DNA of 64,000 bases from NCBI RefSeq assembly GCF_900104745.1, contig NZ_LT629732.1, positions 1,736,001 through 1,800,000 on the forward strand, written 5' to 3'. Shown in pieces: positions 7,923 through 14,999 of this stretch. Both the position numbers and the translations under genes were made by a program. Each line of letters begins with the position of its first letter. Position 1 is the stretch's first letter. Below the pieces are notes generated by a model. The model worked only from the letters and a program-made list of their open reading frames with translations. It did no database searches and was not told the origin of the DNA. The stretch comes from Actinopolymorpha singaporensis. GTDB taxonomy: Bacteria > Actinomycetota > Actinomycetes > Propionibacteriales > Actinopolymorphaceae.

Positions 7923-8627
7923 TCACCGCGCACCGGGAATCTCGCCGGTGTAGATGATCTGGTGTGCCACCTCGCGCAACTTGATGTTGCGGTGCTGGGA
8001 GATCCGGCGCAGGACGTCGAAGGCTTCCTGGCTGTTCAGGCGATAGCGTTCCATGACTATTCCGACCGCTTCGCTGATGTCGGAGCGGGTCTTCAGCGCC
8101 TCGGTGAGCGTCTCCGCCCGGCGGGCCGCCGCGATCGCCACGCTCGCGTGTGCGGCGAAGATCGCGCCGACGGCCCGGGACTGCTCGGTGAACGCCAACG
8201 GCCGATCGGCGTACAGGTTGAGCGCCCCGATCACCTCGTCGCGCGCACTCAGGCGGAACGACAGCATGGCCGCCACCCCGAGCTTCGTCGCGGCCGGACC
8301 GAACCTCGGCCAGTGCGGATCGTTGGCCAGGTCGTTGGCGAGGTTCACCAGGTTGTCGTCCACCGAGGCCACGCACGGGCCTTCGCGTAGTGCGTACTGC
8401 GCCTTGTCGACCTCGGACACGAAATCGTCGGTCGCAGCCGCGGTGTCGAACCGGCCGCGGGCACGTCGCAACGAAACGCCTGCCGCGGAAGCCCCTGGAA
8501 CGCTGGTGGCGGCGGCCTTCACCACCGAGAGTAAAGTGGACTGTTCGGAGTCCGCCGCCCACAGCTGTTCCATCAGTTGGGCGAATCCCAGGGCCAGGCG
8601 TTCACCCTCGAATCCCTGCGCATCCAT
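7923..8627 (-). CDS. GAF and ANTAR domain-containing transcription antitermination regulator
   Basis: The 234-residue protein has a GAF domain (about 25-165: LLSVVKAAATSVPGASAAGVS, YALREGPCVASVD, FRLSARDEVIGALNLYA) followed by a clear ANTAR domain (about 170-225: LKTRSDISEAVGIVMERYRL, NSQEAFDVLRRISQHRNIKL). It is the first of three tandem paralogues. A SigB-type promoter lies ten bases upstream of the start codon, so transcription should begin almost at the ATG and respond to general stress. Confidence 0.9.
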   Translation of the reverse strand: MDAQGFEGERLALGFAQLMEQLWAADSEQSTLLSVVKAAATSVPGASAAGVSLRRARGRFDTAAATDDFVSEVDKAQYALREGPCVASVDDNLVNLANDLANDPHWPRFGPAATKLGVAAMLSFRLSARDEVIGALNLYADRPLAFTEQSRAVGAIFAAHASVAIAAARRAETLTEALKTRSDISEAVGIVMERYRLNSQEAFDVLRRISQHRNIKLREVAHQIIYTGEIPGAR

Positions 8628-8637
8628 AAGGCGGGAC

Positions 8638-8661
8638 TACCCGGCCAGTTGCCTGCAAAAC
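8638..8661 (-). promoter_or_regulatory. SigB/SigF-type stress promoter GTTT-N15-GGGTA
   Basis: On the minus strand, GTTT (8661-8658) and GGGTA (8642-8638) are separated by exactly 15 bases, the actinobacterial general-stress sigma consensus. The GAF-ANTAR start codon at 8627 follows closely. Two further matches in this window (near 10706 and 37325) precede stress-like genes. Confidence 0.65.
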
Positions 8662-8760
8662 GACAGCCGTGCCCACGAAGGAACGGGTCGCTATGCGTAC
8701 AGGGGTTGCTGGCGGGTAGCCACGGAGGTGATGTTCCCGCCGGCTCAGAAGGAGCGCCAG

Positions 8761-9276
8761 ATGATCAACGCCACTGCCGCCCTCGGCCGACTGGCGAACG
8801 AGGAGCACGCGTACGAACACGGCCACGAGCGGCCACTGCGCGGGTACCTCGCGGCGATGGCGGTGTTCGCCGGCGGCACCGGAGCCGTCGCCGCGCTGGC
8901 CCGGATGACCGGCCGGCAACTGCCCGAACGCATCGCGCTCACGGACGTGATCCTCGGCGGCGTGGCCACCCACAAGTTCGCGCGCATCCTCACGAAGGAC
9001 GCGGTGACCAGCCCGGCCCGGGCGCCCTTCACCCAGTACGAGGAGCCGGCCGGCTCGGCCGAGCTGAACGAGAGCCCGCGCAAGGACAGCGAGCTGCGGC
9101 ACGGGATCGGGGAACTCGTCACCTGTCCGTTCTGTCTCGCGCCGTGGATCGCGACCGGGTATGTCGCCACGCTGACGTTCGCGCCGCGGGTGGCCCGGGC
9201 CTGGTCGGCGGTGATGACCACCGTGGCGATCTCGGACGCCCTCCAGCACGTGTACGCGCGGATCCGCACGGAGTGA
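8761..9276 (+). CDS. DUF1360 membrane protein
   Basis: The 171-residue product carries the DUF1360 signature: ALTDVILGGVATHKFARILTKD, then VTSPARAPFTQYEEP, GIGELVTCPFCLAPWIA, and a last helix (SAVMTTVAISDALQHVYA). Two to three hydrophobic segments suggest membrane association, with the CPFC pair at the start of the third. DUF1360 proteins are known from Bacillus sporulation lists, but their biochemical role is not established. The start at ATG 8761 is supported by AAGGAG. Confidence 0.85.
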   Translation: MINATAALGRLANEEHAYEHGHERPLRGYLAAMAVFAGGTGAVAALARMTGRQLPERIALTDVILGGVATHKFARILTKDAVTSPARAPFTQYEEPAGSAELNESPRKDSELRHGIGELVTCPFCLAPWIATGYVATLTFAPRVARAWSAVMTTVAISDALQHVYARIRTE

Positions 9277-9333
9277 GGTGGACCACTGCCGCGAGTGCGG
9301 GTCGCGTCCTCGTGTACGGGGGTAGTCATTGCC

Positions 9334-10305
9334 CTACAGGGAACTCGACTGGATCGCGTCGACGAAGGATCCGTCCGGTGGAGCGAGGGCACGTCGGTGG
9401 AGGTTGTCGAGCTGGCACCGCGCGTTGTAACAACGCACCCAGGTGGCGGCGACCTCGGCCGTACTCCGCTCTGCCGCAGAGAACGCACGGCAGCGCTCGT
9501 AGTCGTCGAGAAACGCTCGGACCTCCGCCGCCGTCGGTGCGTCCGGCGGCACCGGTGACCCCTGTGTGAAGGCGCCGGCGCTGAGCCCGACCACCACTGG
9601 CTCGGGGGCGTACACGAGGCTGTCCCAGTCGTATCCGGCGACGAATGCACCGTCGACGACACAGACGTTCTGCCATACCCAGTCGCTGTGTCCGATCACG
9701 TTCGGACTGTGGTGGGTGGAACGCAGGACGGCCGCGGCGGAGTCGGCGGCTTCGTCCAGCCACTCGTATCCGGGGACCGGGGTGGAGAAGTCGAAGACAG
9801 AGTCGTGCGGCACTGGCCACGCGCCCCCACTCCAGTCCGCCCATGCCGGGCGGCCGGCGACGAGATCAGTGCCGTCCACAGTGCGCAGGGCATCGATCTG
9901 CGCCGCGAGCGCGGCCGCCATGGCGGTCCTTGCCCCCGGATCGTGCGGGCTGCCGGTCGAGGTGCAGGAGAGGCGTTCCTCGACCACCGCGAGTACGCCG
10001 TCCGTACGTGACGGGCCGTCGAGGACACGGGCGCAGCCGAATCCCGACACGGCAAGCGCGTTCTGGGCGCGTACGACGGCCAGCAGGCGACGGGCGTCCG
10101 CACCCGGCCGCAGTGCCTTGAGTACCACCTCTCGACCGTCGCGCAGCCTCAGCCCGAAGACCGCGCCAATGTCGCCGCCGGTGAACAGAACTCGGTCGAT
10201 GTCGGCGCCGAGATGCTCGCGCACGTGGCGGGTCAACCAGTCGGACACCTGCGAGGCGGCGTCCGCGCCGAGGACTGCCCGCTGCACACCGCTGACCTCA
10301 TCCAT
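9334..10305 (-). CDS. Aminoglycoside/choline-phosphotransferase family kinase-like protein
   Basis: The protein of about 323 residues has the APH fold. The N-lobe has FTGGDIGAVFGLRLRDGREVVLKAL, with the ATP-site lysine. The C-lobe has the catalytic loop VIGHSDWVWQNVC, in which the usual HGD reads HSD, and the metal-site GYDWDSL. The substrate is unknown, and many such proteins are not resistance enzymes. I took ATG 10305 as the start; an upstream in-frame start at 10368 would add 21 residues unlike the family. Confidence 0.8.
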   Translation of the reverse strand: MDEVSGVQRAVLGADAASQVSDWLTRHVREHLGADIDRVLFTGGDIGAVFGLRLRDGREVVLKALRPGADARRLLAVVRAQNALAVSGFGCARVLDGPSRTDGVLAVVEERLSCTSTGSPHDPGARTAMAAALAAQIDALRTVDGTDLVAGRPAWADWSGGAWPVPHDSVFDFSTPVPGYEWLDEAADSAAAVLRSTHHSPNVIGHSDWVWQNVCVVDGAFVAGYDWDSLVYAPEPVVVGLSAGAFTQGSPVPPDAPTAAEVRAFLDDYERCRAFSAAERSTAEVAATWVRCYNARCQLDNLHRRALAPPDGSFVDAIQSSSL

Positions 10306-10445
10306 GCTGCACAACGCTACGGCTTGCCCGAGCCGAGTGCAGGAGCGAGCACGACTGTCAACGAGCAATTGCGTGACGCCCAGCGCCCGGCACAGTCGAT
10401 GCGGCGGCGAGGCGGACCCTTGCCGCCCGGCACCGGAAAGCCGAA

Positions 10446-10475
10446 GGTGGGGAGCCCGTCTTCGGACTCCCCACC
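10446..10475 (-). terminator. Hairpin terminator after the KGG-repeat gene
   Basis: GGTGGGGAG and CTCCCCACC pair perfectly over nine G/C-rich base pairs around a 12-base loop, starting 28 bases beyond the stop codon at 10504. No long T run follows, which is common for actinobacterial terminators. Confidence 0.7.
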
Positions 10476-10503
10476 TGTCAGCAAGCGCGACAGCTCGCCT
10501 TAC

Positions 10504-10659
10504 CTAGCGGCTCTGACCACCCTCGCGGCCTGCTTCGCTGGCACGCTGCGGGTCGTTGGCGAAGTTGCCGCCGCTCGCGTGGCCGCCCTTGCTCGCGATG
10601 TCCTTCTGCTGCTCCTCGGACATCCCCGCAAAGCCACGGTTGCTGTTGTCCTGCGCCAT
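10504..10659 (-). CDS. KGG-repeat general stress protein
   Basis: This 51-residue hydrophilic protein carries the KGG stress motif (SEEQQKDIASKGGHASGGNF followed by DPQRASEAGREGGQS), as in the GsiB/YciG group of desiccation and general-stress proteins. It starts at ATG 10659 behind GGACGGAGG. A SigB-like promoter lies about 50 bases upstream and a hairpin terminator downstream, so it forms a single-gene stress transcription unit. Confidence 0.85.
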   Translation of the reverse strand: MAQDNSNRGFAGMSEEQQKDIASKGGHASGGNFANDPQRASEAGREGGQSR

Positions 10660-10705
10660 GGTTCGTGCCTCCGTCCTTCTGGACTTCAACTTGCTGACTC
10701 CCATG

Positions 10706-10729
10706 TACCTACGCTCATGATCGGCAAAC
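10706..10729 (-). promoter_or_regulatory. SigB-type promoter GTTT-N15-AGGTA
   Basis: GTTT (10729-10726) and AGGTA (10710-10706) are 15 bases apart, one mismatch from the GGGTA consensus. It faces the KGG stress gene, which begins at 10659. Confidence 0.5.
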
Positions 10730-11178
10730 GGGGGGATCCAGCGATTTCTGGTTCCTCTTTCTGGGAACGGGGACAAGCTGCCGAACAACCGCCCAGCAGC
10801 TCACGCAGGTGTTCTTTCCGTACGCAGATCTGTTGCCTGTAAGACGATCCGCCCGAGCGAACGCTCGGGGGGATCGTCATGGGTGGTGCGGGCAGCCGAC
10901 GGGGGCTTGAGCCGACTGCCCGGTCCTTGGGAGGAATCTCCGACCGGTCAGGTGGAGTGGAGTGGACGCCCTGCTCCGGTCGTGGAAATGGATATGGCCT
11001 CGCGTCGAGCGACCCCGGGGCCAGAAGGCGAGAAGCAATGTCGAGGCATGCCGACCTCACGCCCGTCGTGCGGGAGGAACCGCATCGGCTGACTGCTCAA
11101 CCAACAGCGCACCTACCCGGGTCGATCGATCACAACCGTTCGCGGCGGAAAAAGATCGCAGCGGTTCGCGAACGAGCG
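10730..11178. other. Non-coding stretch holding a large hairpin
   Basis: No frame here has family-like sequence. The main structure is the long inverted repeat at 10843-10878, described separately. The rest separates the KGG unit from the end of the hsp18-regulator gene. Confidence 0.4.
10843..10878. terminator. Long inverted repeat, probable terminator
   Basis: GACGATCC pairs with GGATCGTC, and after one G-G mismatch CCCGAGCG pairs with CGCTCGGG, giving about 16 pairs in 36 bases. It lies about 300 bases downstream of the RheA-like gene on the minus strand and away from any start codon. There is no clear T tract. Confidence 0.5.
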
Positions 11179-11967
11179 TCACATCCGCTGTTCGGACACC
11201 TCGCTCGGGCGGGCCGCGGGGTTGCGCCGGCTGCGGTCGGCGTTCCGGATCCGGACGGTCGTCTCGTCGAGGGAACTGACGCGTTCGGCGAGGGCCCGGT
11301 GCTTACGCCGCAGCGCCGGCTCGGTGGCGCGCAGAGGTGCGAGGAGTGCGGCGGCGTCGTCGTGACCGAGCGCGGTGTGGATGGCCTCGCGAGTGGCCCG
11401 TCCACCCTGGTCGCGTACCGGGAGCGCGCTGATCTGCCCGGCCAGCTCGCGAAGTTGCGCGGCGTTGGCTCGGGCCCACGCGGCGACGGCCCGGTCGCCC
11501 GAACGCCGGTCACGGGTGGTCTGGACCCGCTGCTCACGGGTCGTTGCGGCCTGGTCCCCGGCCTGGGGGTTGAGCCGCAGGAAGCGGCGTTCGGCGGCCT
11601 GGCGGCTGGCGAGGCCGAGCGCCGGCGCGATCTCGGTCCAGGTCAGGCCCTGTGCACGGGCAGCCTCGATGAGGGCCGGCTCCCAGGTCGCCAGCTGCTC
11701 GCGGAGGCGGCGGAGCGTGCCCAGAGCGTCCAGGATCGCCTGCCCGTCGGGCACCTCGTCGGGCACCCCCTCGGGAGCCCCCTCGACTGGCCTCGGCCCG
11801 CCGGCTCCCGGCGCGTACGCCTGGTCGAGCCGGGCCATCACCTCGACCAGGCCGGCCAGCGCCTCCGTCGCGGCGCCCTCCCCGGCACCGGTCGCTGCCG
11901 CGACCGGTGCCGAGCGCCGGGTCCGCCGCGGCGTCGTCCGCCTGGGTGAGTCTGGCGTTCGGACCAT
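11179..11967 (-). CDS. RheA-like HSP18 transcriptional regulator
   Basis: The 263-residue protein is divergent from the hsp18 gene. Its centre contains a helix-turn-helix (WEPALIEAARAQGLTWTEIA, then ALGLASRQAAERRFLRL), and the C-terminal half is helical and Arg/Ala-rich. Streptomyces RheA represses hsp18 and loosens on heating by a change in its own conformation (established there). Here the shared intergenic region carries the published RheA operator form TGTCATC-N5-GATGACA. The protein is longer than S. albus RheA because of an N-terminal basic and Gly/Pro-rich extension. ATG 11967 was chosen because upstream in-frame codons overlap the operators. Confidence 0.75.
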   Translation of the reverse strand: MVRTPDSPRRTTPRRTRRSAPVAAATGAGEGAATEALAGLVEVMARLDQAYAPGAGGPRPVEGAPEGVPDEVPDGQAILDALGTLRRLREQLATWEPALIEAARAQGLTWTEIAPALGLASRQAAERRFLRLNPQAGDQAATTREQRVQTTRDRRSGDRAVAAWARANAAQLRELAGQISALPVRDQGGRATREAIHTALGHDDAAALLAPLRATEPALRRKHRALAERVSSLDETTVRIRNADRSRRNPAARPSEVSEQRM

Positions 11968-11990
11968 CGGCGCTCCCGGGATCGAGGAAT

Positions 11991-12009
11991 TGTCAGCGCG
12001 ATGCTGACG
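11991..12009. promoter_or_regulatory. Second, weaker hsp18-regulator operator
   Basis: TGTCAGCGC-G-ATGCTGACG is an imperfect 9-1-9 inverted repeat. Its GTCAGC and GCTGAC arms pair, and it shares the TGTCA/TGAC ends with the perfect operator, whose centre is 27 bases away. It sits 24 bases before the regulator's ATG, so it could give autoregulation. Confidence 0.5.
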
Positions 12010-12017
12010 TACGGGGT

Positions 12018-12036
12018 TGTCATCGATTCGATGACA
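12018..12036. promoter_or_regulatory. hsp18 operator (RheA-type)
   Basis: TGTCATCGA-T-TCGATGACA is a perfect 9-base inverted repeat around one base. It contains TGTCATC-N5-GATGACA, the operator form described for RheA at Streptomyces hsp18. It lies between the divergent regulator and hsp18. Confidence 0.8.
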
Positions 12037-12102
12037 TGGTACAAGGAACTCGTGCATTGACGAACTCCCGTCCAAGTCGACGATCAGGAGGTGCAGGGGA
12101 CG

Positions 12103-12549
12103 ATGTTGATGCGCACAGACCCCTTCCGGCAGTTGGACCGGCTCGCCCAGCAGGCCTTCGGTGGGGGTAACTCTCCCGGTACGTGGTCCCGGCCGAACCC
12201 GATGCCGATGGACGCCTACCGCTCCGGCGACCACTTCGTAGTCGCGTTCGACCTTCCCGGCGCCACCGCCGACGCGATAGAAGTCGACGTCGAGCGCAAC
12301 GTTCTGACCGTGCGTGCCGAACGCCGCCCGCCCGAGGTGGGCGAGGATGTGGAGATGCAGGTCTCCGAACGGCCACTCGGGGTGTTCTCCCGGCAGCTGT
12401 TCCTCGGTGACACGCTGGACACCGACCACCTCGAGGCCTCGTACGAAGCCGGCGTTCTCACATTGCGGATCCCCGTCGCCGAGAAGGCCAAGCCCCGCAG
12501 GATCTCCATCTCCAGTGCCGATTCGGAGAAGAAGCAGATCAACGCCTGA
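12103..12549 (+). CDS. hsp18: Hsp20-family small heat shock protein, HSP18
   Basis: The 148-residue protein has the alpha-crystallin domain at about 40-130: [32 protein letters not shown], then [18 protein letters not shown] and [14 protein letters not shown] (the AGVLTLRIP motif). These ATP-independent chaperones form oligomers that hold unfolding proteins. AGGAGG lies 11 bases before ATG 12103. The RheA-type operators upstream imply heat-induced derepression. The identification is firm. Confidence 0.93.
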   Translation: MLMRTDPFRQLDRLAQQAFGGGNSPGTWSRPNPMPMDAYRSGDHFVVAFDLPGATADAIEVDVERNVLTVRAERRPPEVGEDVEMQVSERPLGVFSRQLFLGDTLDTDHLEASYEAGVLTLRIPVAEKAKPRRISISSADSEKKQINA

Positions 12550-12611
12550 GTGAGCACTCCGGCGCTGATCGATGAGGAGACGACCCGCAGCGGACGTGGT
12601 GAGAAGGGCTG

Positions 12612-12934
12612 GTGCGGACAGTGGCTGGTACGCACATCGCCGGCGAAACGGCGGCTTTCCTTGACCTCATCTGCGACGACCCGGCCCTGCTCCGCGCGGA
12701 GTTCGACGAGCTGATGGCGGCGTGCTGGGAGGATCCCCCCTCTCCGCCCGCACGCCGCCCCAGCCCACCACGGCGGCCGCCTCGGCGACCGCGAGGGCCG
12801 AGCGGTGTGCGGCGGCGGACGCGCCCAGGTGGGTACGACTCCTCGGCAGCGACCCGTCGCCCAGGTGGCCGGCAACGAGGCCCGCCGAGCGCGGTTCGCC
12901 TGCGGATGCACAGGTGAAGAGCGATGACCAGTGA
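12612..12934 (+). pseudogene. Small hypothetical gene downstream of hsp18, frameshifted in a C6 run
   Basis: From GTG 12612 the frame reads a protein-like N-terminus (VAGTHIAGETAAFLDLIC, DDPALLRAEFDELMAACW). Past 12735-12740 (six C) the same frame becomes Pro/Arg-rich noise, while the adjacent frame continues (LSARTPPQPTT, RAERCAAADAPRWVRLL) to a TGA at 12932-12934. Adding one C gives an intact protein of about 107 residues. Its family is not known to me; the N-terminus resembles small actinobacterial proteins of unknown role. Confidence 0.55.
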
Positions 12935-13137
12935 CGACCCGTGATGAACCGGGAGGTGATGTCCACCCGTCCGAGAACCTCTCAACGCACATGATTCCGA
13001 TCCTGAACGCGATGCGGTGCCGGCCGGGTCTCGCGCGACCCGAAGGCGACGACGCGCACAGCTCTCGCTCATCTGTCCAGAACTCCCGGACGCCGGCCGG
13101 CCCCGCATCGCGCGCGAATAGCCGAGGCAGTCCATAT

Positions 13138-13159
13138 CCATGGGTGCGCGTGCCCATGG
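13138..13159. repeat. Perfect inverted repeat upstream of the 13197 gene
   Basis: CCATGGG and CCCATGG flank an eight-base loop and end 38 bases before the start codon. It could be an operator or an mRNA leader hairpin. No regulator is adjacent. Confidence 0.4.
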
Positions 13160-13196
13160 CAGTCACGACCCGTCAGGTCCACGGAGGAAGCTCGAC

Positions 13197-13649
13197 ATGG
13201 CCGTCACCGATCTTGCCCCCGCCGCGAAGTCGCGGACCACGAACGCCGAGCCCCTCGCGCGTCGCCTGCGCTGGCTCGAGGACGTTCTGGACACCCTCGC
13301 GGCCTGGGAGGACGCTGACGACTTCCTGATCCTGCCCGAGCCACTGGCCGGACAGCAGACACTGCACGCCGTGCGCCGCGTCCAGGACGGTCTGGTCACC
13401 GGCCGGCCCGTTCGGAACGCCGACGTCCACCTGCTACGCCGCGCGCTGCACGTCCTGCGAGACGGTGCCGCTGACGGTGACGAGAACCTGGCCGAGGCGC
13501 TGCGCGTTCACGCCCCTCTCGGCCGGTCACCCGTCCACCCGCTCGCCGAACTCCTCGGCGACCTCACCGACCTGGGCGCGCTAGCCGACCTGTCCGCACT
13601 CTCCGACTTCGCGGCCGTCGAGCCCGCGCTCACTCGGTCGGCGGCATAG
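13197..13649 (+). CDS. Conserved hypothetical helical protein
   Basis: The 150-residue acidic protein is predicted mostly helical and Leu/Ala/Asp-rich (ARRLRWLEDVLDTLAAWEDA, VHLLRRALHVLRDGAADGD, LAELLGDLTDLGALADLSAL). It has no signal peptide, membrane helix or recognisable domain. It starts at ATG 13197 behind GGAGG. It is in the same orientation as hsp18, but an inverted repeat in the 260-base gap suggests separate transcription. Codon bias supports a real gene. Confidence 0.6.
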   Translation: MAVTDLAPAAKSRTTNAEPLARRLRWLEDVLDTLAAWEDADDFLILPEPLAGQQTLHAVRRVQDGLVTGRPVRNADVHLLRRALHVLRDGAADGDENLAEALRVHAPLGRSPVHPLAELLGDLTDLGALADLSALSDFAAVEPALTRSAA

Positions 13650-13806
13650 TCGGCCACCGGGTCGACCAGTCGTCGTGAAGGCTGCGACCCCAGCCCGGGG
13701 CACCTGTGGCTCACCACATTGGAGGAGGCAGAGTGTCGATCGGCGGACACCTCGTTCGTCACTGTCGTGAACGGGCCGACCGGGCCCCACCCGAAACGGA
13801 CAAGTC

Positions 13807-14163
13807 ATGGCGAAGTATCTGGTTCTCATCTACGGCGACGAGCAGAAGTGGGACGCGTTGACGGCCGAGGAAGTGCAGGACTACATGAGGGCGCACGGCG
13901 AGTTCGCCGCCGCGGCCGGGTCCGGCCTGCTCGGCGGGAACGAGCTGGAGTCGACCAGCGCGGCGACCAGCCTGCGGAACGATTCCGCCGGGCGGCTGAT
14001 GGTCACCGACGGGCCGTTCGTGGAGACCAAGGAGGTGCTCGGCGGCTACTACCTGCTGGAGGCCGCCGACCTCGACGAGGCGATCAAGCTTGCCTCCCAG
14101 CTGCCGGAGGTGCAGACGCGTCACGGCGGGGTCGAGATCCGGCCGGTCCGCGTCCGGAGCTGA
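13807..14163 (+). CDS. YCII-related (DGPF domain) protein
   Basis: The 118-residue protein opens with KYLVLIYGDEQKWDAL and has the DGPF motif that names the family (MVTDGPFVETKEVLGGYYLL), ending with EVQTRHGGVEIRPVR. The fold is ferredoxin-like. Relatives are often encoded beside ECF sigma factors, but none is here. The function is unknown. A hairpin terminator overlaps its stop codon. Confidence 0.9.
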   Translation: MAKYLVLIYGDEQKWDALTAEEVQDYMRAHGEFAAAAGSGLLGGNELESTSAATSLRNDSAGRLMVTDGPFVETKEVLGGYYLLEAADLDEAIKLASQLPEVQTRHGGVEIRPVRVRS

Positions 14164-14193
14164 CGCCTGCCTGACCACACGAGCCGGCGTCAG
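14160..14193. terminator. Bidirectional terminator between convergent genes
   Basis: CTGACGCC (14160-14167) pairs perfectly with GGCGTCAG (14186-14193). It spans the ends of the YCII gene on the plus strand and the DUF1345 gene on the minus strand, so it can serve both. Confidence 0.6.
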
Positions 14194-14858
14194 CGGTTCA
14201 GGCCGGCGACGAGGTTGATCAGAAGTGCCAGGATGACCGCGCCGAACAGGTAGGACATCAGTGCCTGGCGCAGCACGTAAGCACGAAACGCGGAGTTGCG
14301 CAGTTCGGTGTCGGAGACCTGATAGGTCATCCCGACGGTGAAGGCGATGTAGGCGAAGTCGACGAAGCGCGGCTGGGCTTCGGGGTCGCTGTCGTGGAAG
14401 TTCACGCCACCGCGGCCGTCCGAGTAGTACAGGCGGGCGTACCGCAGCGTGAAGATCGTGTGCACCACCACCCACGAGACGATCACGCTGACGACCCCGA
14501 GCCCGACGTGCAGGACGACATCGAGCGGGTGCCGGTCGTTCGCCGTGACGATCATCCAGCCGATCGCCACCAGGCTGGCCAACGCGGCGACGAGCAGCGT
14601 CAGGTCCGCGACAGCTCGCGTGGGGTCCTCCCGGCTCGCGTCGGCAGCGGTCGCCGGGCCGTCGAGCGGTCCGATGCGCCGCCAGATGACGAACAGGAAC
14701 ACCAACGCCCCCACGTCCCAGCCGATCAGCGGCAGATACGGCGCCGGCAACGCGACCGAGGCGATCGCCGCTGCCGCCAGGCCGCATCCGGTCGCAACCA
14801 GCACGGCCCGGCGTGCCGAAGCCCCGGCCGCTTCCGACACCTGCCTGGACCGCGTCAC
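14190..14858 (-). CDS. DUF1345 integral membrane protein
   Basis: The product has about five membrane segments (AVLVATGCGLAAAAIASVAL, GWDVGALVFLFVIW, LTLLVAALASLVAIGWMIV, VGLGVVSVIVSWVVVHTIF, LFGAVILALLINLV). The DUF1345 landmark is RYARLYYSDGRGGVNFHD, followed by FVDFAYIAFTVGMTYQVSDTE. The role is unknown; relatives resemble potassium-channel-like small membrane proteins. I chose GTG 14858 because GAGAGG lies eight bases upstream; other in-frame starts exist up to 14942. A SigB-like sequence lies at 14944-14921. Confidence 0.85.
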   Translation of the reverse strand: MTRSRQVSEAAGASARRAVLVATGCGLAAAAIASVALPAPYLPLIGWDVGALVFLFVIWRRIGPLDGPATAADASREDPTRAVADLTLLVAALASLVAIGWMIVTANDRHPLDVVLHVGLGVVSVIVSWVVVHTIFTLRYARLYYSDGRGGVNFHDSDPEAQPRFVDFAYIAFTVGMTYQVSDTELRNSAFRAYVLRQALMSYLFGAVILALLINLVAGLNR

Positions 14859-14920
14859 CCGCACCGCCTCTCGAAGATCATCTGAACGCCTGCCGGCGCA
14901 GACCTGTGGCATGCAGTACC

Positions 14921-14944
14921 TACCGACCAGGCGGCAGGGCAAAC
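14921..14944 (-). promoter_or_regulatory. Possible SigB-type promoter GTTT-N15-CGGTA
   Basis: GTTT (14944-14941) and CGGTA (14925-14921) have the 15-base spacing seen at the other candidates, with one mismatch in the -10. It points toward the DUF1345 gene. Confidence 0.3.
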
Positions 14945-14999
14945 CAGCGCGGCGGTCACGGGAGAACGGCAGGGTGTTGACGGGCAGATCCGGACCGCG

